From NCBI GenBank assembly GCA_023213315.1, contig JAKCPI010002801.1:1-64000 (forward strand): a stretch of DNA of 64,000 nucleotides, in the 5' to 3' direction. The notes under the pieces are model-generated. The model ran no database searches. It saw only the letters and a list, made by a program, of their open reading frames with translations, and was not told the origin of the DNA. Position 1 is the first letter of the stretch, and each line of letters starts with the position of its first letter. Positions 33,530 through 45,036 of this stretch are shown here, one piece after another. Made by a program: the position numbers and the translations under genes. The DNA comes from Euborellia annulipes. Its lineage: Eukaryota > Arthropoda > Insecta > Dermaptera > Anisolabididae.

Positions 33530-33705
33530 CGCGGGGCGGCAAAAATTTCGTGTCTCTAAAAAATGGTTTTCAAGGTCGGGAAAAATATTTTTCCGCAAAA
33601 AAAAAGAAAAAATTTTGTTTCTTTGAAAAAAAATTTTCCACAGAAAAATATTTGAGTTCAGCCCGCCCCCCTCGAAAAAATTTCTATTTCTACTCCTCTT
33701 ATCCA
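33530..33705. mobile_element. hAT-type MITE fragment
   Basis: Related to 20407/22684: AAAATTTTCC, 'ttgagttcagcccgcccccc', 'cgaaaaaatttctatttcta'. Ends eroded. Confidence 0.5.
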
Positions 33706-33830
33706 AAAATGTTTATATTAAACACTAAACACAGGTGGTAGAGATCTAAAATTTTGCATTTAGATACAGGCGTAGATAGATAATTTTATTATTCTCAGAG
33801 GCAAGGCCTTGTGTAGCATTCTTATAGGTA

Positions 33831-34054
33831 CTGTGAGCGAGCGCCACAATTAAGTCCCCACTTTATAAGTGTAGTCTTAAGTATATGGTTGTATAGGGGT
33901 GTAAAGTGAAATAATTTTAATAGCCGAAAAGGTAAAACGTAACATCTGGTACAGATGATTTTATTTTACCTTTTAAAATTTAAAATTATTTCACTTTACA
34001 CCATATACTTAAGGCTAAAACTATCAAGTGGGAAATTAATTGTGGCGCTCACTG
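33831..34054. mobile_element. Tc1/mariner-type MITE, second subfamily
   Basis: CTGTGAGCGAGCGCCACAATT and its complement lie between TA dinucleotides. Arms include TGTAAAGTGAAATAATTTTA. The ends resemble 13155 (CAGTGAG) but the body differs. Confidence 0.8.
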
Positions 34055-34194
34055 TACATATTTTTTACATTATGGTACACTTCTCCTGTACAAATAGATG
34101 CCCATTCTCCCCCCTCAGGCCGTGCTCAACAAACCAGCCATCCCTTTCTGCTCATCAAGAGAGTATCTAAAATATCGGCCAAACGTCCTCTAAT

Positions 34195-34474
34195 CAAGGG
34201 CGGATACAGGGGGTGGGGGTAAAGGGGTAATTACCCTCCCCCCCAGAGATTTGAAAAAAAAAAAAAACTTTTTTTTTCGAAAAAAAATTTATTTTTAATG
34301 TAAGATTTTAAAAATTAATAGTTAAAAATTTGATTTGTATTTATATTTTGGCAAACAAGTACAGAATGCGCCTTTAAATTACCGAAATTAAGAAAAAATT
34401 GTGTACTGTGCGACCAGTCACACCAGATTACCCCCCCCCCCCCCCCCCGAGAAACACCTCTGGATCCGCCCTTG
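34195..34474. mobile_element. hAT-type MITE, perfect 8-bp duplication
   Basis: Starts CAAGGGCGGATACAGG and ends CTGGATCCGCCCTTG. cctctaat is exact at 34187-34194 and 34475-34482. Sister of 16560 without the SINE; also contains half a Rep-A hairpin near 34380-34430. Confidence 0.92.
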
Positions 34475-34551
34475 CCTCTAATAGACTCCGGGATGCCGTT
34501 CCCGACAACGTAGAATTCCGGTGTTTAGACATCTACAAGTCGAGGGAACTC

Positions 34552-34625
34552 CCCTTTTCGACATCGAATATTTGACATGATCGCAATACTTTCTCTAAAT
34601 ATTTCATATAAGGTAAGAGAAACTA
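34552..34625 (+). repeat. Rep-A right end fragment
   Basis: 'tcgacatcgaatatttgac' then the terminal hairpin. Confidence 0.75.
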
Positions 34626-34629
34626 ATAA

Positions 34630-35388
34630 GGGACAAGACAGAAAAGAAAAGGTGAGAAACCGCCGCAGGCGGGCCCGAGTCAGATTCGGAGGCGACTAGT
34701 TATTTGTATTTAAAAAAAAAAAATTATTTTTTTGATGATTTTTAAATAAAAGAAAAAGATGCAGAGAGAGAGAGAGGGATTTTTCGGCTTTAGATGATGG
34801 CGTTGAGTGGTGTGGTTTGCTGCTTAATATTCATTAACCTTTGTTGACACATAGAAGACTCTCTCCTCTCTCTCTCTCTCTTTGCTTCAAGGGTGTGTTT
34901 ATTTCCTTTTTTTTTTTGTTTTGTTTATGTTAATCCTTGTGTTTGTTAAACACCTGTTTATATTCAAGGGGGAGAGTGGGCTCTTAAGAAGGGATAAGAG
35001 CCCCTCTCTCTCTCTCTCTCTCTCTCAATAATGGACAACAAACTGATTCACACTTGAAAAGGAAATCTTGTAGAAAAATAAATAAACGTATGTATTATCT
35101 TTCAAGAATCTTATGAAACTAGTTGAACAGCCCCTCGCTGTAATGGAAAAAAGTTCCACCAATCCGCGGGTCTTTTTGTGTGGTGCTTACACGGGCCGCG
35201 GAATAGGAGGGCCAATAATCAATTTTAGAAACATATACAGTAGAATCCACAGAGTACAAAATTAAAAAATGTAATAATGAGAAAAATGAATTATAGAAAG
35301 GAAAGAAAAAATGTAGGGGAAATTCAATTTCCCTTTCTTCTTTCCTCATTTCCTTTCAGTACGAGTAAAACTTCTCTATCTCTCTCAG
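34630..35388. other. Non-repetitive stretch with CT microsatellites
   Basis: Contains TGTGGTTTGC (Runx-like) near 34810, (CT)n at 34860-34882 and 35004-35027, and a GC patch near 35155-35210. No exon called. Confidence 0.3.
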
Positions 35389-35390
35389 AG

Positions 35391-35718
35391 TTCTTTAACG
35401 CGGCTTACGCAGGGTTAAATTGAGAGAAAATATAACGTAACAAAAACGCGTTCCTAACAAAAATGCGTTCCCAGCGTCCGAGCGACGGCGGAGGAAGGCG
35501 AGATTAGCCGAAGTCTTGGCGAGGCTACGCCCACCTTCTCCTTCTCTTTATTTCTTTCTATCTACCGTAGATGAGTAAGAGGTTCCAGCAGGCGCAGCTT
35601 CGACGGGCTTTCCGTCTGTTTAAATAATATTCATATTAAATTATATTCTGAGATGAAGAAAAGGCGTGAGGAACCTCGTTCCTGCCGGAGGTCCTACGAC
35701 CCCATACGTTTGCTTTTT
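35391..35718 (+). repeat. Rep-E copy 2
   Basis: Colinear with 23797; lacks ~25 bp in the middle. Confidence 0.85.
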
Positions 35719-35949
35719 AATACCTTTTTTGCATACTTTTTAAATACGAATTTAATTGCGGCTAGCGAAAAATTTCAAATTTTGAAAAATGGCTCATACT
35801 ATCAAGAAGTTTGGCCACCCCTGTTATAGACGTCTTGACACTTGATATTTATATTTAAAATTTCAATTTAAATATTAACATTTATTGTGTCTCTGTTTAA
35901 AGCAAGTATTTCTCGTTATGGAGAAAAGTAGATTTATAGCTGGATAGAA

Positions 35950-36195
35950 GATGTTGAAAGTAGCTGGAAGAAGAAAGAAAAGCAGCTAGTATTTATTTCA
36001 TTTATTTAATACCCATTAGGCTGACGTTTCGGTCTCGGTCGAGACGTCAATATGAGATAAATAATATATATCTCATATTGACAGCCCATAAGCTCTGAAG
36101 ATGGTCTCGACCGAGACCGAAACGTCAGCCTAATGGGTATTAAATAAATGAAATAAATAGTAGCTGCTTTTCTTTCTTCTTCCCACTACTTTCAA
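35950..36195. mobile_element. Foldback with well-formed hammerhead motif
   Basis: Arms 35956-36047 / 36100-36190 are nearly identical inverted copies, with an inner perfect palindrome at 36046-36082. The right unit reads stem I CCCATAAGCT, CTGAAGA (36095-36101), T, GGTCTC/GAGACC (36103-36118), GAAACGTC (36119-36126), AGCCTAATGGG. Stem I pairs with one mismatch and one bulge. Cleavage would follow GUC. No protein. Confidence 0.75.
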
Positions 36196-36239
36196 CATTT
36201 CTCGTTACTTCAAATAAATAACCTTCCTGGTTTGACATT

Positions 36240-36378
36240 TTTAGGTTAATTTTCGCATAAGCAATTTCTTGCACAAACATGCTTGTGCCGCCAAGGGAAT
36301 TTGTTCATGCAGGTACAAAAAGATTGCACATGCATGCTTGTCAAGTTTGCAATTACGTGTTTAGCCGCCTTAAAACGT
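36240..36378. mobile_element. TTAA-type MITE, one side
   Basis: 'catgcatgcttgtcaagttt' through ACGTGTTTAGCCGCC and TTAA at its end matches the 42709 element. TTAA targets suggest piggyBac. Confidence 0.5.
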
Positions 36379-36394
36379 TGAGAATTATCGAAAT

Positions 36395-37025
36395 TTTTTA
36401 CAATTACAATACTTTTCAAAAGAGTAGAGAAAGTAAAAAAAAAGATAGATGATAGCGTTAAATAGAAAATGCAAATCTCTCTCTTTTATAAGGGTGAAGG
36501 TGATGAATTGAAAGGGTAAAAAAATAAAATTACAGCTTGTTTGTATTTAAATTAGTTTTACAAACGAGTTGTAAAATTTATATGCGCGCGCATATGTCCT
36601 AATAGATATCCAATCCGCAAAGGGTAAATATAGGTCTGTTATTTATATTCATTGGGAAACAATTGGGCAGTGGCTATATCAACATGCAGGGACTAGGGCT
36701 TGAATGCAAATGGCGGTGTTTATTGGAAAGTAAGTATAGCAGCAGAGGCAATCTGGAGAAGTTGGAAATGCACAAACGGCCTGAGGCTCTTCCATCCAAC
36801 TGCAGGCAAATTTGCACAGCAAAGGATCGGATCTCTCTCTGAGGCAATCGTCGTGTGGGACAGAGAGAACGAGAGGGCTTTCTGTCACCCCACAGGCAAT
36901 TATTTTACAATTTGATTGCGCCCTACCACAGAGCACGTGTTCACAGCTGGATATACTAGCATATCACCCACCACCCAAGTCCTTAAAGAGGATTTCTGCT
37001 TTTCAACATTCAATTAAGACGGTTA
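36395..37025. other. Non-repetitive, GC-richer island
   Basis: Palindrome ATATGCGCGCGCATAT near 36580. 36660-36990 is GC-rich with 60-85-codon ORFs on both strands and no recognised domain. Confidence 0.3.
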
Positions 37026-37029
37026 GGTG

Positions 37030-37537
37030 AGAAAAAATCTGGTGTGACTGGGTTGCACAGCACACAACTTTCTCTTACCTTCGGTAATCGAAATATGTGT
37101 GCTAATCTAAATATGTGTCCTGTGCTTGTCACACCAGATTTTTTGTGTCGATATATTTTTAGTTCCCGGTAGTACAGAACATTTAATTCAGATGTAAAAT
37201 TTATAAGTATGAGAAAATATTTATATTTTCTCCTATCTTTCCTATGAAATACAAGAGTAAAGGGGTCGTCAAAAGATTTCAATGACAAAATGAGAATATA
37301 CATTTTAAAGAGCATCTAAAAAATAATTGATTTTTGAATTTAAAAAAAAAAATCGTTGAAGCAAATTTTGAGAAAATCGAAAAAAACTGAAAAAGTACAT
37401 CAGTAAAGTACTAGTACTCTTTGGTCGATTTTGATTAAAAGCTTATTTTCACGGTTCAGGAGGGTATAAAACTTAAATATAAAATTTCAACCTCCTTGCT
37501 CAATTCCTTCATGCTTAAAATTGTACACACACCCACC

Positions 37538-37583
<46 letters not shown>

Positions 37584-37740
37584 GACAGACCATGTCGCGA
37601 AAACCACTTTTTTAATCAAATCAGGGGATCTCAAAACGTGTATATCCATCAAAATCTCAACATCGAATTTTTGACATGAATCCAATATATTCTCTCTATA
37701 TACAGTATATTAACATATATAGAGATAAGAGAGAGTAAAA
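37030..37740 (+). repeat. Rep-A, full-length copy
   Basis: Both hairpins present; a (CA)n tract at 37524-37580 is expanded relative to other copies. Confidence 0.9.
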
Positions 37741-37754
37741 AGGTTTATACCAAT

Positions 37755-38129
37755 TTTTAATTATACACCACATTTTTGTATTAAATATTTATTAAATTAT
37801 ATAAATACTGTGCAACGTTTCGTTTGCTTATTCTGCAGCCGTTATCAAGTACTGTGCACTTGCTCCGACTCAAGTGAACTATCATGTCCGTTACTTGCCT
37901 TTTTATATACTCTGACGTCGATGTATATAAAAAGGCAAGTAACGAATATGAGAATATACATTTTAAAGTATTTTTAAGTGCACAGTACTTGATAACGGCT
38001 GCAGAATAATCAGTCGAAACGTTGTACAGTATTTATATAATTTAATAAATATTTAATACAAAAATGTGGTCTATAATTAAAAATTCTCCTAATAATAATA
38101 TTTCAAACCACAAAAGCTTTAATAAACAC
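37755..38129. mobile_element. Hammerhead foldback with 15-bp duplication
   Basis: Arms 37755-37870 / 37980-38085 form an inverted repeat; each has a decayed core (CTTGATAACGGCTGC ... CGAAACGTTG). aaggtttataccaat is exact at 37740-37754 and 38130-38144, bounding a 375-bp insert placed exactly at the right end of Rep-A. Confidence 0.8.
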
Positions 38130-38144
38130 AAGGTTTATACCAAT

Positions 38145-38935
38145 AAATAATATAGTGAAACATATTACCTTGTGTTTTTAGTTTTCATTCTGAGTCTTTT
38201 TCCTTTATAGATTTTATCTTATACCTAACGGCTAATTAATTTTTATTTTTTTCAAATATAGGCACACTTATTATGTAATCTTGAAATAAAAATTATGAAT
38301 AAGAGAAGATAATTCATTCTCGAAATTCTTCAAGTCCACATTAAACAAAAAGCTCTAGTCAAGATTTCCTTTAACAAATCATTTCTTAATTATTCATTCG
38401 TCGATCGTGCGTTGTGAGTTCCAACCCCCCTACCCCCCCCTCTTGCAGAAAATTAAGATATAACGCTCGACAATTAATACAGAAACGCCCCTGCCAACAC
38501 GCACCAAATTAATATCGATAAATTACTTTTTAATAAGGGGGCGGGTTGGGATTTATGAAAATGAAAGATGACGGCGACACCAAAACAATAAGGGAATAAG
38601 GGAACAGATGGAAAAGAAAATCCAAGGCTTTTATGTACCTGTGTGTAGCTATTGTACAAGTACATCAGGTGTGACGTGCCTTTATTTGCCAGTAGTGCCT
38701 TGTGCCTTTTATGACTTGAGAAATTTTGGATTTTCTCAAATGGATTTTTATTTTCGACATATGATTTAACACCTTCTAAATAACAAATCTTGTTTTAATT
38801 TAATCAACAGTGAAATTTAAATTTTCATGTTTGCTTAATTTATAACCTTAAAAACATTTCACGTTAAATCTTTATATGAAACTAAATTAGAATATATTTT
38901 CTTTTTATTAGAATAAAATAAGGACAGAAAGGAAA
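38145..38935. other. Unassigned stretch
   Basis: C-rich patch at 38425-38442. No gene seen. Confidence 0.35.
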
Positions 38936-38975
38936 TAAAAATCTGGTGTGATGCTCGTACCTTCTGTAAGGCTAA
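38936..38975 (+). repeat. Rep-A hairpin stub
   Basis: AAATCTGGTGTGA then CTCGTACCTTCTGTAAGG. Confidence 0.5.
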
Positions 38976-39966
38976 ACGCACATCAATGAGTTGAGCAAAA
39001 ACGTTTTTGACTAATCGTTCCTAAAACTTCACTGTTAAAAATTTTCAAGAAAACTTCATATACAGGTATAGGAAGTCTGTTACATAAACTATTTATGAAT
39101 ATTCATATTGGGTTTATGAGAAAGTTCAATTTGTTGCCAACCTAACAAATTTCTTGTATATTTTAAAATTAATTATTTTGGTAAAAATTGTTAATTTTAA
39201 TTTTAATTTTTATAGCTATTTAGTTGAATTACTTTATAAAAATTATTTAATTAGTATGATTTTAATATACTTCATAAATATTTAAATAGTTTAGAGCGCG
39301 AATTTCAAACCAGTATTTAATAAATTTGAATTTGTGAAATAAATTTTAAAAGAATAATTTCAAGTTTCCTTAAAATAATTATAAAATAATATTAATAAAA
39401 ATTCCTTGAGGTAGTCGAGTTATTTGAGAACGTTTAGACCAGTGATTCTCAACTTGTCGCGGTACACTTTTAACGATTTCAAAATTTGGCGGCACACAAA
39501 GAAAAAGATAAGTTTAAAAGTTGGTAATTTGTTCATAAACTGTTATATTAATTTTATTTCATAGCCTGGGTATATTAATATTAAATCAACGAAGTATATG
39601 AAAATGATTGAAAATTCATTTTTTTTTAACAGTGTAATAATGCATGAAATTAATAACAAATTTAAAAATAATAATATTATTTTTTTCTTTTTTAAATTAA
39701 TTTGGTACCGAATTTCTTATTATCTAAGTAATTTACGTGAATACTCAAAGTCCTAAATCTAGAACAAATTGACAAAGAGAGAGAGAGAGGGTCGGAGGAT
39801 TGGGTTTATCTACAAACTCAGATTAGACAAAGAGAAAGAGAGAGATGACATTTAACCCTTAGAGGATTTCAAAAGGAATATTTAGATTATAAACTCTATA
39901 AATTATGAAATTTAAATAAAACACCGTCACCATCTCGACAAAGTAGCTTATTTTAATAGTATTCAC

Positions 39967-40068
39967 TTCAAAAAAAATCTGGTGTGACTGGTCGCACAGC
40001 ACACAACTTTCTCTTATCTTGGAAAGTTAAAGTTGTGTTCTGTGCTTATCACACCAGATTTTTTTAAT
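39967..40068 (+). repeat. Solo Rep-A left hairpin
   Basis: Complete ~100-nt hairpin, nothing else of the element. Confidence 0.85.
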
Positions 40069-40355
40069 AATGCAAAAAAAACGCATAATTTCGTTGTTTA
40101 TTAATTATTAATTTTTACTTTATCTTACCTCTATATATATGTTAATATATAGAGAGAGAAAGTATTGGATTAATGTCAAAAATTCGATGTCGAGATTTTG
40201 ATGGATATACACGTTTTGAGGTCCCTTGAATCCAAAAAAGTGGTTTTCGCGACATGGTCTGTCTGTCTGTGTTCAATTTAAAACATGAAGAATTGAGCAA
40301 GGAGGTTGAAATTTTATATTTAAGTTAGCCATCCTTCTGAGGCGTCATGATTATT
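40069..40355 (-). repeat. Rep-A right half plus shared flank
   Basis: 40116-40355 is the right hairpin and 3' third. The ~50 bp outside it ('gcaaaaaaaacgcataattt') recur, inverted, beside the Rep-A right end at 51769-51820. Confidence 0.75.
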
Positions 40356-40629
40356 TTCTTTTAAACATTTAAATTATAAAGAATATCAACTTTTAAAGCG
40401 GAATAGGACTGAAGGTTGTTACCCATGTTTTTCCCGATAAGAGGGCGTAGTGTGTCATAAAAGTATGCCCAAAAAATCAAGTAATTCAAAAATATGCCAA
40501 GAGATGTCAGAATGGTAGCTAATAATATTTAATGCATTTGGTTGATTTTCATTGATCGTTTAACAATAAATACTTTATAAATGTTATTATATATTATGTC
40601 TCTTTTATAAAAGCATAAAAATATATAAA

Positions 40630-41430
40630 TATAGGTGATGGGTGGCAGCAGGATTAGAAATAAAACACGAAATTTTATCTCATTCTACTCGTCGACGTTT
40701 CGGGTGCTAATCGCCCCCTTCCTCAGGACCTGGTCGACAATTTTAATTTTAGAAAAATAAAATATACATTGCAAATATACATAAATATTAGAAGTTATTA
40801 GAAACTTCTTTTCATTTGCTACTTACTGAGCAGGTGTCAATTATAACAAAACGATATCATTTGTTGTGATTTAAACATTTTTATTACAATGTGTAATTTT
40901 AAGTAGCAAGTATGCTTTCATTCAATACAAGGTGTTGTTGAAGCAAATGTTCGTAACCCCCCAAAGAAATCAAATAATAATTAGTCCTTTTGCTAATTGA
41001 AAGATTTGTTTAAAAATAAACTAATTAGCAAAAGCGATCTAATTATATAATTGAAAATTTATTATGGGACAAGAGAAAGGAAATAACTACTATTTATTCT
41101 AATCGAGACATTTGCTTCAACAACACCTTGTATTGAATGAAAGCATACTTGCTACTTAAAATTACACATTGTAATAAAAATGTTTAAATCACAACAAATG
41201 ATATCGTTTTGTTATAATTGACACCTGCTCAGTAAGTAGCAAATGAAAAGAAGTTTCTAATAACTTCTAATATTTATGTATATTTGCAATGTATATTTTA
41301 TTTTTCTAAAATTAAAAATTGTCGACCAGGTCCTGAGGAAGGGGGCGATTAGCACCCGAAACGTCGACGAGTAGAATGAGATAAAATTTCGTGTTTTATT
41401 TCTAATCCTGGCTGCCTACCCATCACCAAT
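40630..41430. mobile_element. Large hammerhead foldback (arms ~320 bp)
   Basis: Arms 40634-40952 and 41109-41430 are nearly perfect inverted copies around a ~155-bp centre with its own small inverted repeat (TTTTGCTAATT). Each arm has CTGAGGA, A, stem GGGGGC/GCACCC, GAAACGTC (41333-41365; mirror 40694-40726). No ORF. Confidence 0.8.
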
Positions 41431-41434
41431 ACTA

Positions 41435-42700
41435 TACACAGTCTCCAGCCAAAGAAAAATTTATCTTCTATAAATATAGGCCAGATATAGGCTAATACTA
41501 TATCGGCTGTTAGACTAGCCTGCCATCTATTGCAAGAATGCTGAACTAATTTGACAGTTGATTTTTTAAATAAATCATCTAAGCTTATTTTAAAAATTTC
41601 TTAATTAATATGTGATTAATAATAGCAATAAATTCATTTTTAAATTTAAAAAAATTAAAGATTATTGGGACAGATTGTTTTTTTGTATTTGCTTGATAAC
41701 AAAAAATTAATTACGATAATTTTTTAATAAGTCATTAAAAAAATTATAGCTCGATGTCCCAATAATCTCTTATGAATTTAATTCATTTAAAAAAAAAAAC
41801 CATAGTGAAAAATTCCTTATAATAGTCTAGTTTTTTTTTAAGTACGTTTAGACGTCGCTCCTGAACCCCCTTAAGATACTCTTGCCAGCCCAATATACAA
41901 ATATCAACTAGATTGGTTGAATATCAACTAGATTTTATTTATTCATTTTTGACTAATTTTATTTTCATTATTCGTAATATCTATTTAAATTAAAATGAAA
42001 TTTCATCTGCACAAGTGATAAAAAAAAGTTGCCTTTAGGGTGATATTATTAAAAATTATATAAAACCTACGGTTTATTTATTTTTAATGTTTACATCAAG
42101 AATCCAAACAAGCAATAAGAGAAGAGAAAGAATTTTTGCAGGAATGCAGCTACGCATAAAAAAAGAGCTTTAAATAAAATTATATAAAATATGAAAATTG
42201 TTATTATTATTGTCACTCACGAAACATTCCATTTAAATTTAATTATTTATTAACGTTAAAAAAAATGTGTTGATGTAAAATGTTGCTTTTTTTAACGTTT
42301 AATATGAGCATTAAAATGTTATAGAGATCCAAAATTTTGAATATAGAATAAAAAAAATTTGAAAAACGTCAACCGAGACAAAAGCGACTGAATCGACTCT
42401 AGCGATCAGAAGTTTTGTAATTGTCGATTTTTATTAATAATACGCTTTAAATGGACAGAAGCTATTATTGCTAATATAGCTAGCTCTTCCCTATACGTAT
42501 ATGCCAAGTAAATATGAAATTAATTAATATTATAGGCCTATATGGAAAATCAATAAATGCTTATATGGGAAAAATCAAATGCGTTAAATTAGCATAAATT
42601 TTGTAGTAGAATTGAAATTATTATTAAATGTTCATACCTAGTATGAACAAGTAGAAAATTCTATTTAAAATCTTTTTTCGGCATCTGAGGCCATTTCCAT
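41435..42700. other. AT-rich, unassigned
   Basis: 'ttcggcatctgaggccattt' at 42676 is a SINE tail relic. Nothing else recognised. Confidence 0.35.
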
Positions 42701-42708
42701 TTTTTTAA

Positions 42709-42932
42709 GGCGACTACACACGTAACTACACACTTAAGAATTCTTGATAAGCATGCATGTGCAATCTTTTTGTACCAGCATACACAAATTCTCTTCGGCA
42801 TCACACGGCACAAACAAGAAACAGCTTATGCCGAAAATGAAAGCGTCATGCGCAAAATTCTCCCACGTTTGCTTGTACAAAAATATTTAACGTGCATGCT
42901 TGTCAAGTTTGCAATTACGTGTGTATCTACAC
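42709..42932. mobile_element. TTAA-type MITE
   Basis: Follows TTAA (42705-42708). Outer arms GACTACACACGTAA / TTACGTGTGTATC and inner GATAAGCATGCATGT / CGTGCATGCTTGTC. The right end runs into the inverted-repeat arm. Confidence 0.6.
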
Positions 42933-43539
42933 TGTACAAAAAAAAAATATGAATTTTCAATCATTTTTCATATACTTCGTTGGTTTAATATTAATATACC
43001 CAGGATATGAAAAAATTAATATAACAGTTTATGAACAAATTACCAACTTTTAAACTTATATTTTACTTTGTGTGCCGCCAAATTTTGAAATCGTTAAAAG
43101 TGTACCGCGACAAGTTGAGAATCACTGGTCTAAACGTTCTCAAATAACTCGACTACCTCAAGGAATTTTTATTAATATTATTTTATAATTATTTTAAGGA
43201 AACTTGAAATTATTCTTTTAAAATTTATTTCACAAATCTAAATTTATTAAATTCTGGTTTGAAATTCGCGCTCTAAACTATTTAAATATTTATGAAGATC
43301 ATACTAATTAAATAATTTTTATAAAGTAATTCAACTAAATAGTTATAAAAATTCAAATTAAAATTAACAATTCTTACCAAAATAATTAATTTTAAAATAT
43401 ACAAGAAATTTGTTAGGTTGGCAACAAATTGAACTTATCTCAAATACCCGATATGAATATTCATAAACAGTTTATGTAACAGACTTCCTATACTTGTATA
43501 TGAAGTTTTCTTGAAAATTTTTAACAGTGTACCTTTACA

Positions 43540-44040
43540 GGAGTGAAACAAAAAGCAGGCTAATATTTTTAGACAAATCATTAATTCTTTAAAGATCAAT
43601 ATCAAAAGAGAGAAACAGAGGGGGTGGGGGTTAAGAATAACAATTCTTTTATTTATTTTCAAACACTCTCCCTATAATTTAGAACTCGGAGTTGATTTTC
43701 ATCTGATCGTTTTTAGATGATTATTATCAGTTTTTCTCAACTATAATTAAATTGATAAATGGACAACAAGTTTGAGTTTAAGGTTAAGAAGAGCGAGTAA
43801 ATTTTAATATTTAATATTGATTTTACTAAAGTTGTTTATATTTTTGGATGATGCGTCTTCTCTCTCTTTCTATAAACTTCTTTAATCAGTTTAAACTTAA
43901 TTATACGTGTATTAGTAGATCTTATGAAATAAATTTCTTGTTTTTTTTTTTTTTTTTTACTTAAGAAATTCCAAAGAAGTTAACAGGCCGTCGATTAATG
44001 TTTGGCTTGAGCCTCTTTATATACAGGCCCTCCTAAGGCG
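43540..44040. other. Unassigned AT-rich stretch
   Basis: Nothing recognised. Confidence 0.4.
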
Positions 44041-44047
44041 AATTAAA

Positions 44048-44520
44048 AAAAAATCTGGTGTGACTGATTTCTTACGATCTCTTACTGATCTCACAAAGAA
44101 AAGTTTTTTGAGATTTTCAAAAACGACTTTCGCCACTTTTTTGTCTCTCAGAGATTTAAAAAAAAGTGACTTTTATGACCGATTTTTTTCAAATTTCTTT
44201 TATATAATATGTAAGCTTTTTATTAATTTTGCATTTCGTCATCTGAGGCCATTTAGACTCTGTGCTTATTTATTTCAATCTAGCCCTGAGCCACAGGTCC
44301 GTTTATAAATTTTAGATCTTTTTTTTGGTCTTTTCGGCATCTTAGGCCATATAGAATAAAGATACAAAATTATTTATATACGGTATATTAGGAGGTCCAG
44401 GCACATTTATATACCATTTCATATCCAAATGATCTAAATAAATATTCATCGGACTGCCTGGGATCCGTGCCCTTTAAGACTATCATTATTGACATTTATA
44501 AACAACTCTAGCACCTTGAT
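44048..44520 (-). repeat. Rep-A stub and SINE-tail relics
   Basis: 44048-44068 is AAATCTGGTGTGACTGA. 44225-44250 and 44325-44475 carry 'cttttcggcatcttaggcc' and 'catcggactgcctggg' from SINE-B-like elements, minus orientation, heads missing. Confidence 0.5.
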
Positions 44521-44530
44521 CACAGGGGGG

Positions 44531-44670
44531 GGTTATTTTACATCTTGAATTCTAATATATCGGCGGAAACTACATATATGTAAATCTAGTGTGACAAGTA
44601 CAGAACACTTTGAATTACCGAAGGTAAAAGGAAGTTGGGTCCTGTACGACCAGCCACACCAGATATTTAC
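44531..44670 (-). repeat. Rep-A left end
   Basis: 'acatcttgaattctaatata' through the hairpin to GCCACACCAGAT. Confidence 0.75.
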
Positions 44671-44781
44671 TTTTGTACTCATGAAATTAAATTTTTTTAA
44701 TTATTTAATTAAATTTCTACAGAGCTCTGCAATATTTCGGTGCGGAATAGATCCTCCATTTATATGTATGTCGAAATTGTT

Positions 44782-45036
44782 TTTTTTTTAACACTAACGC
44801 TTTTTCTCATTCACATTCACACTCACATTCATACAGCCTTTTCGGCAACTCAGGTCATATAAGACTTTTACGATATCCGTTATTGATAATATACACATAT
44901 TAGGGCCCAGGCATTCTTATTTAAGCCATTTGGTATCCAATTGGCTTAAATAAAATCATCGGACTGCCTGGGGTCGAACCCACGACGTTTGGTATACGAG
45001 GTTAGCACGCTAACCTCTACACCAAACCCCGAGGGC
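44782..45036 (-). mobile_element. SINE-B, full copy with 11-bp duplication
   Basis: Complete, B-box GGTTCGACCCC-type on the minus strand. tcgaaattgtt at 44771-44781 and 45038-45048. Confidence 0.9.

Larger units (their letters stand above)
39029..43531. repeat. 4.5-kb inverted repeat with ~600-bp arms
   Basis: Left arm 39029-39636, right arm 42933-43531, near-identical inverted copies around 3.3 kb. The arms start CACTGTTAAAAATTTTCAAG. Inside each arm the hAT-like terminus CAGTGATTCTCAACTTG (39451 and its mirror near 43128) is followed by 'gcggtacac'. The bases outside that terminus are also mirrored, so the arms are duplicated units, not simple TIRs. No flanking duplication was seen. The interior holds Rep-A pieces and the 40.6-41.4 foldback. 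Confidence 0.8.

Noticed and set aside
36679..36936. Cysteine-rich 85-codon minus-strand ORF and its plus-strand counterpart
   Set aside because: Open frames on both strands of a GC-richer patch; no family recognised.
39451..43129. A simple 3.7-kb hAT transposon with long TIRs
   Set aside because: The bases outside both termini are mirror images (gtttagac / gtctaaac), not direct repeats, so no insertion duplication exists.
40630..43531. CRISPR-like or prokaryotic repeat structure
   Set aside because: Inverted pairs and TE arms, with no regular spacers. The whole window is eukaryotic in character.
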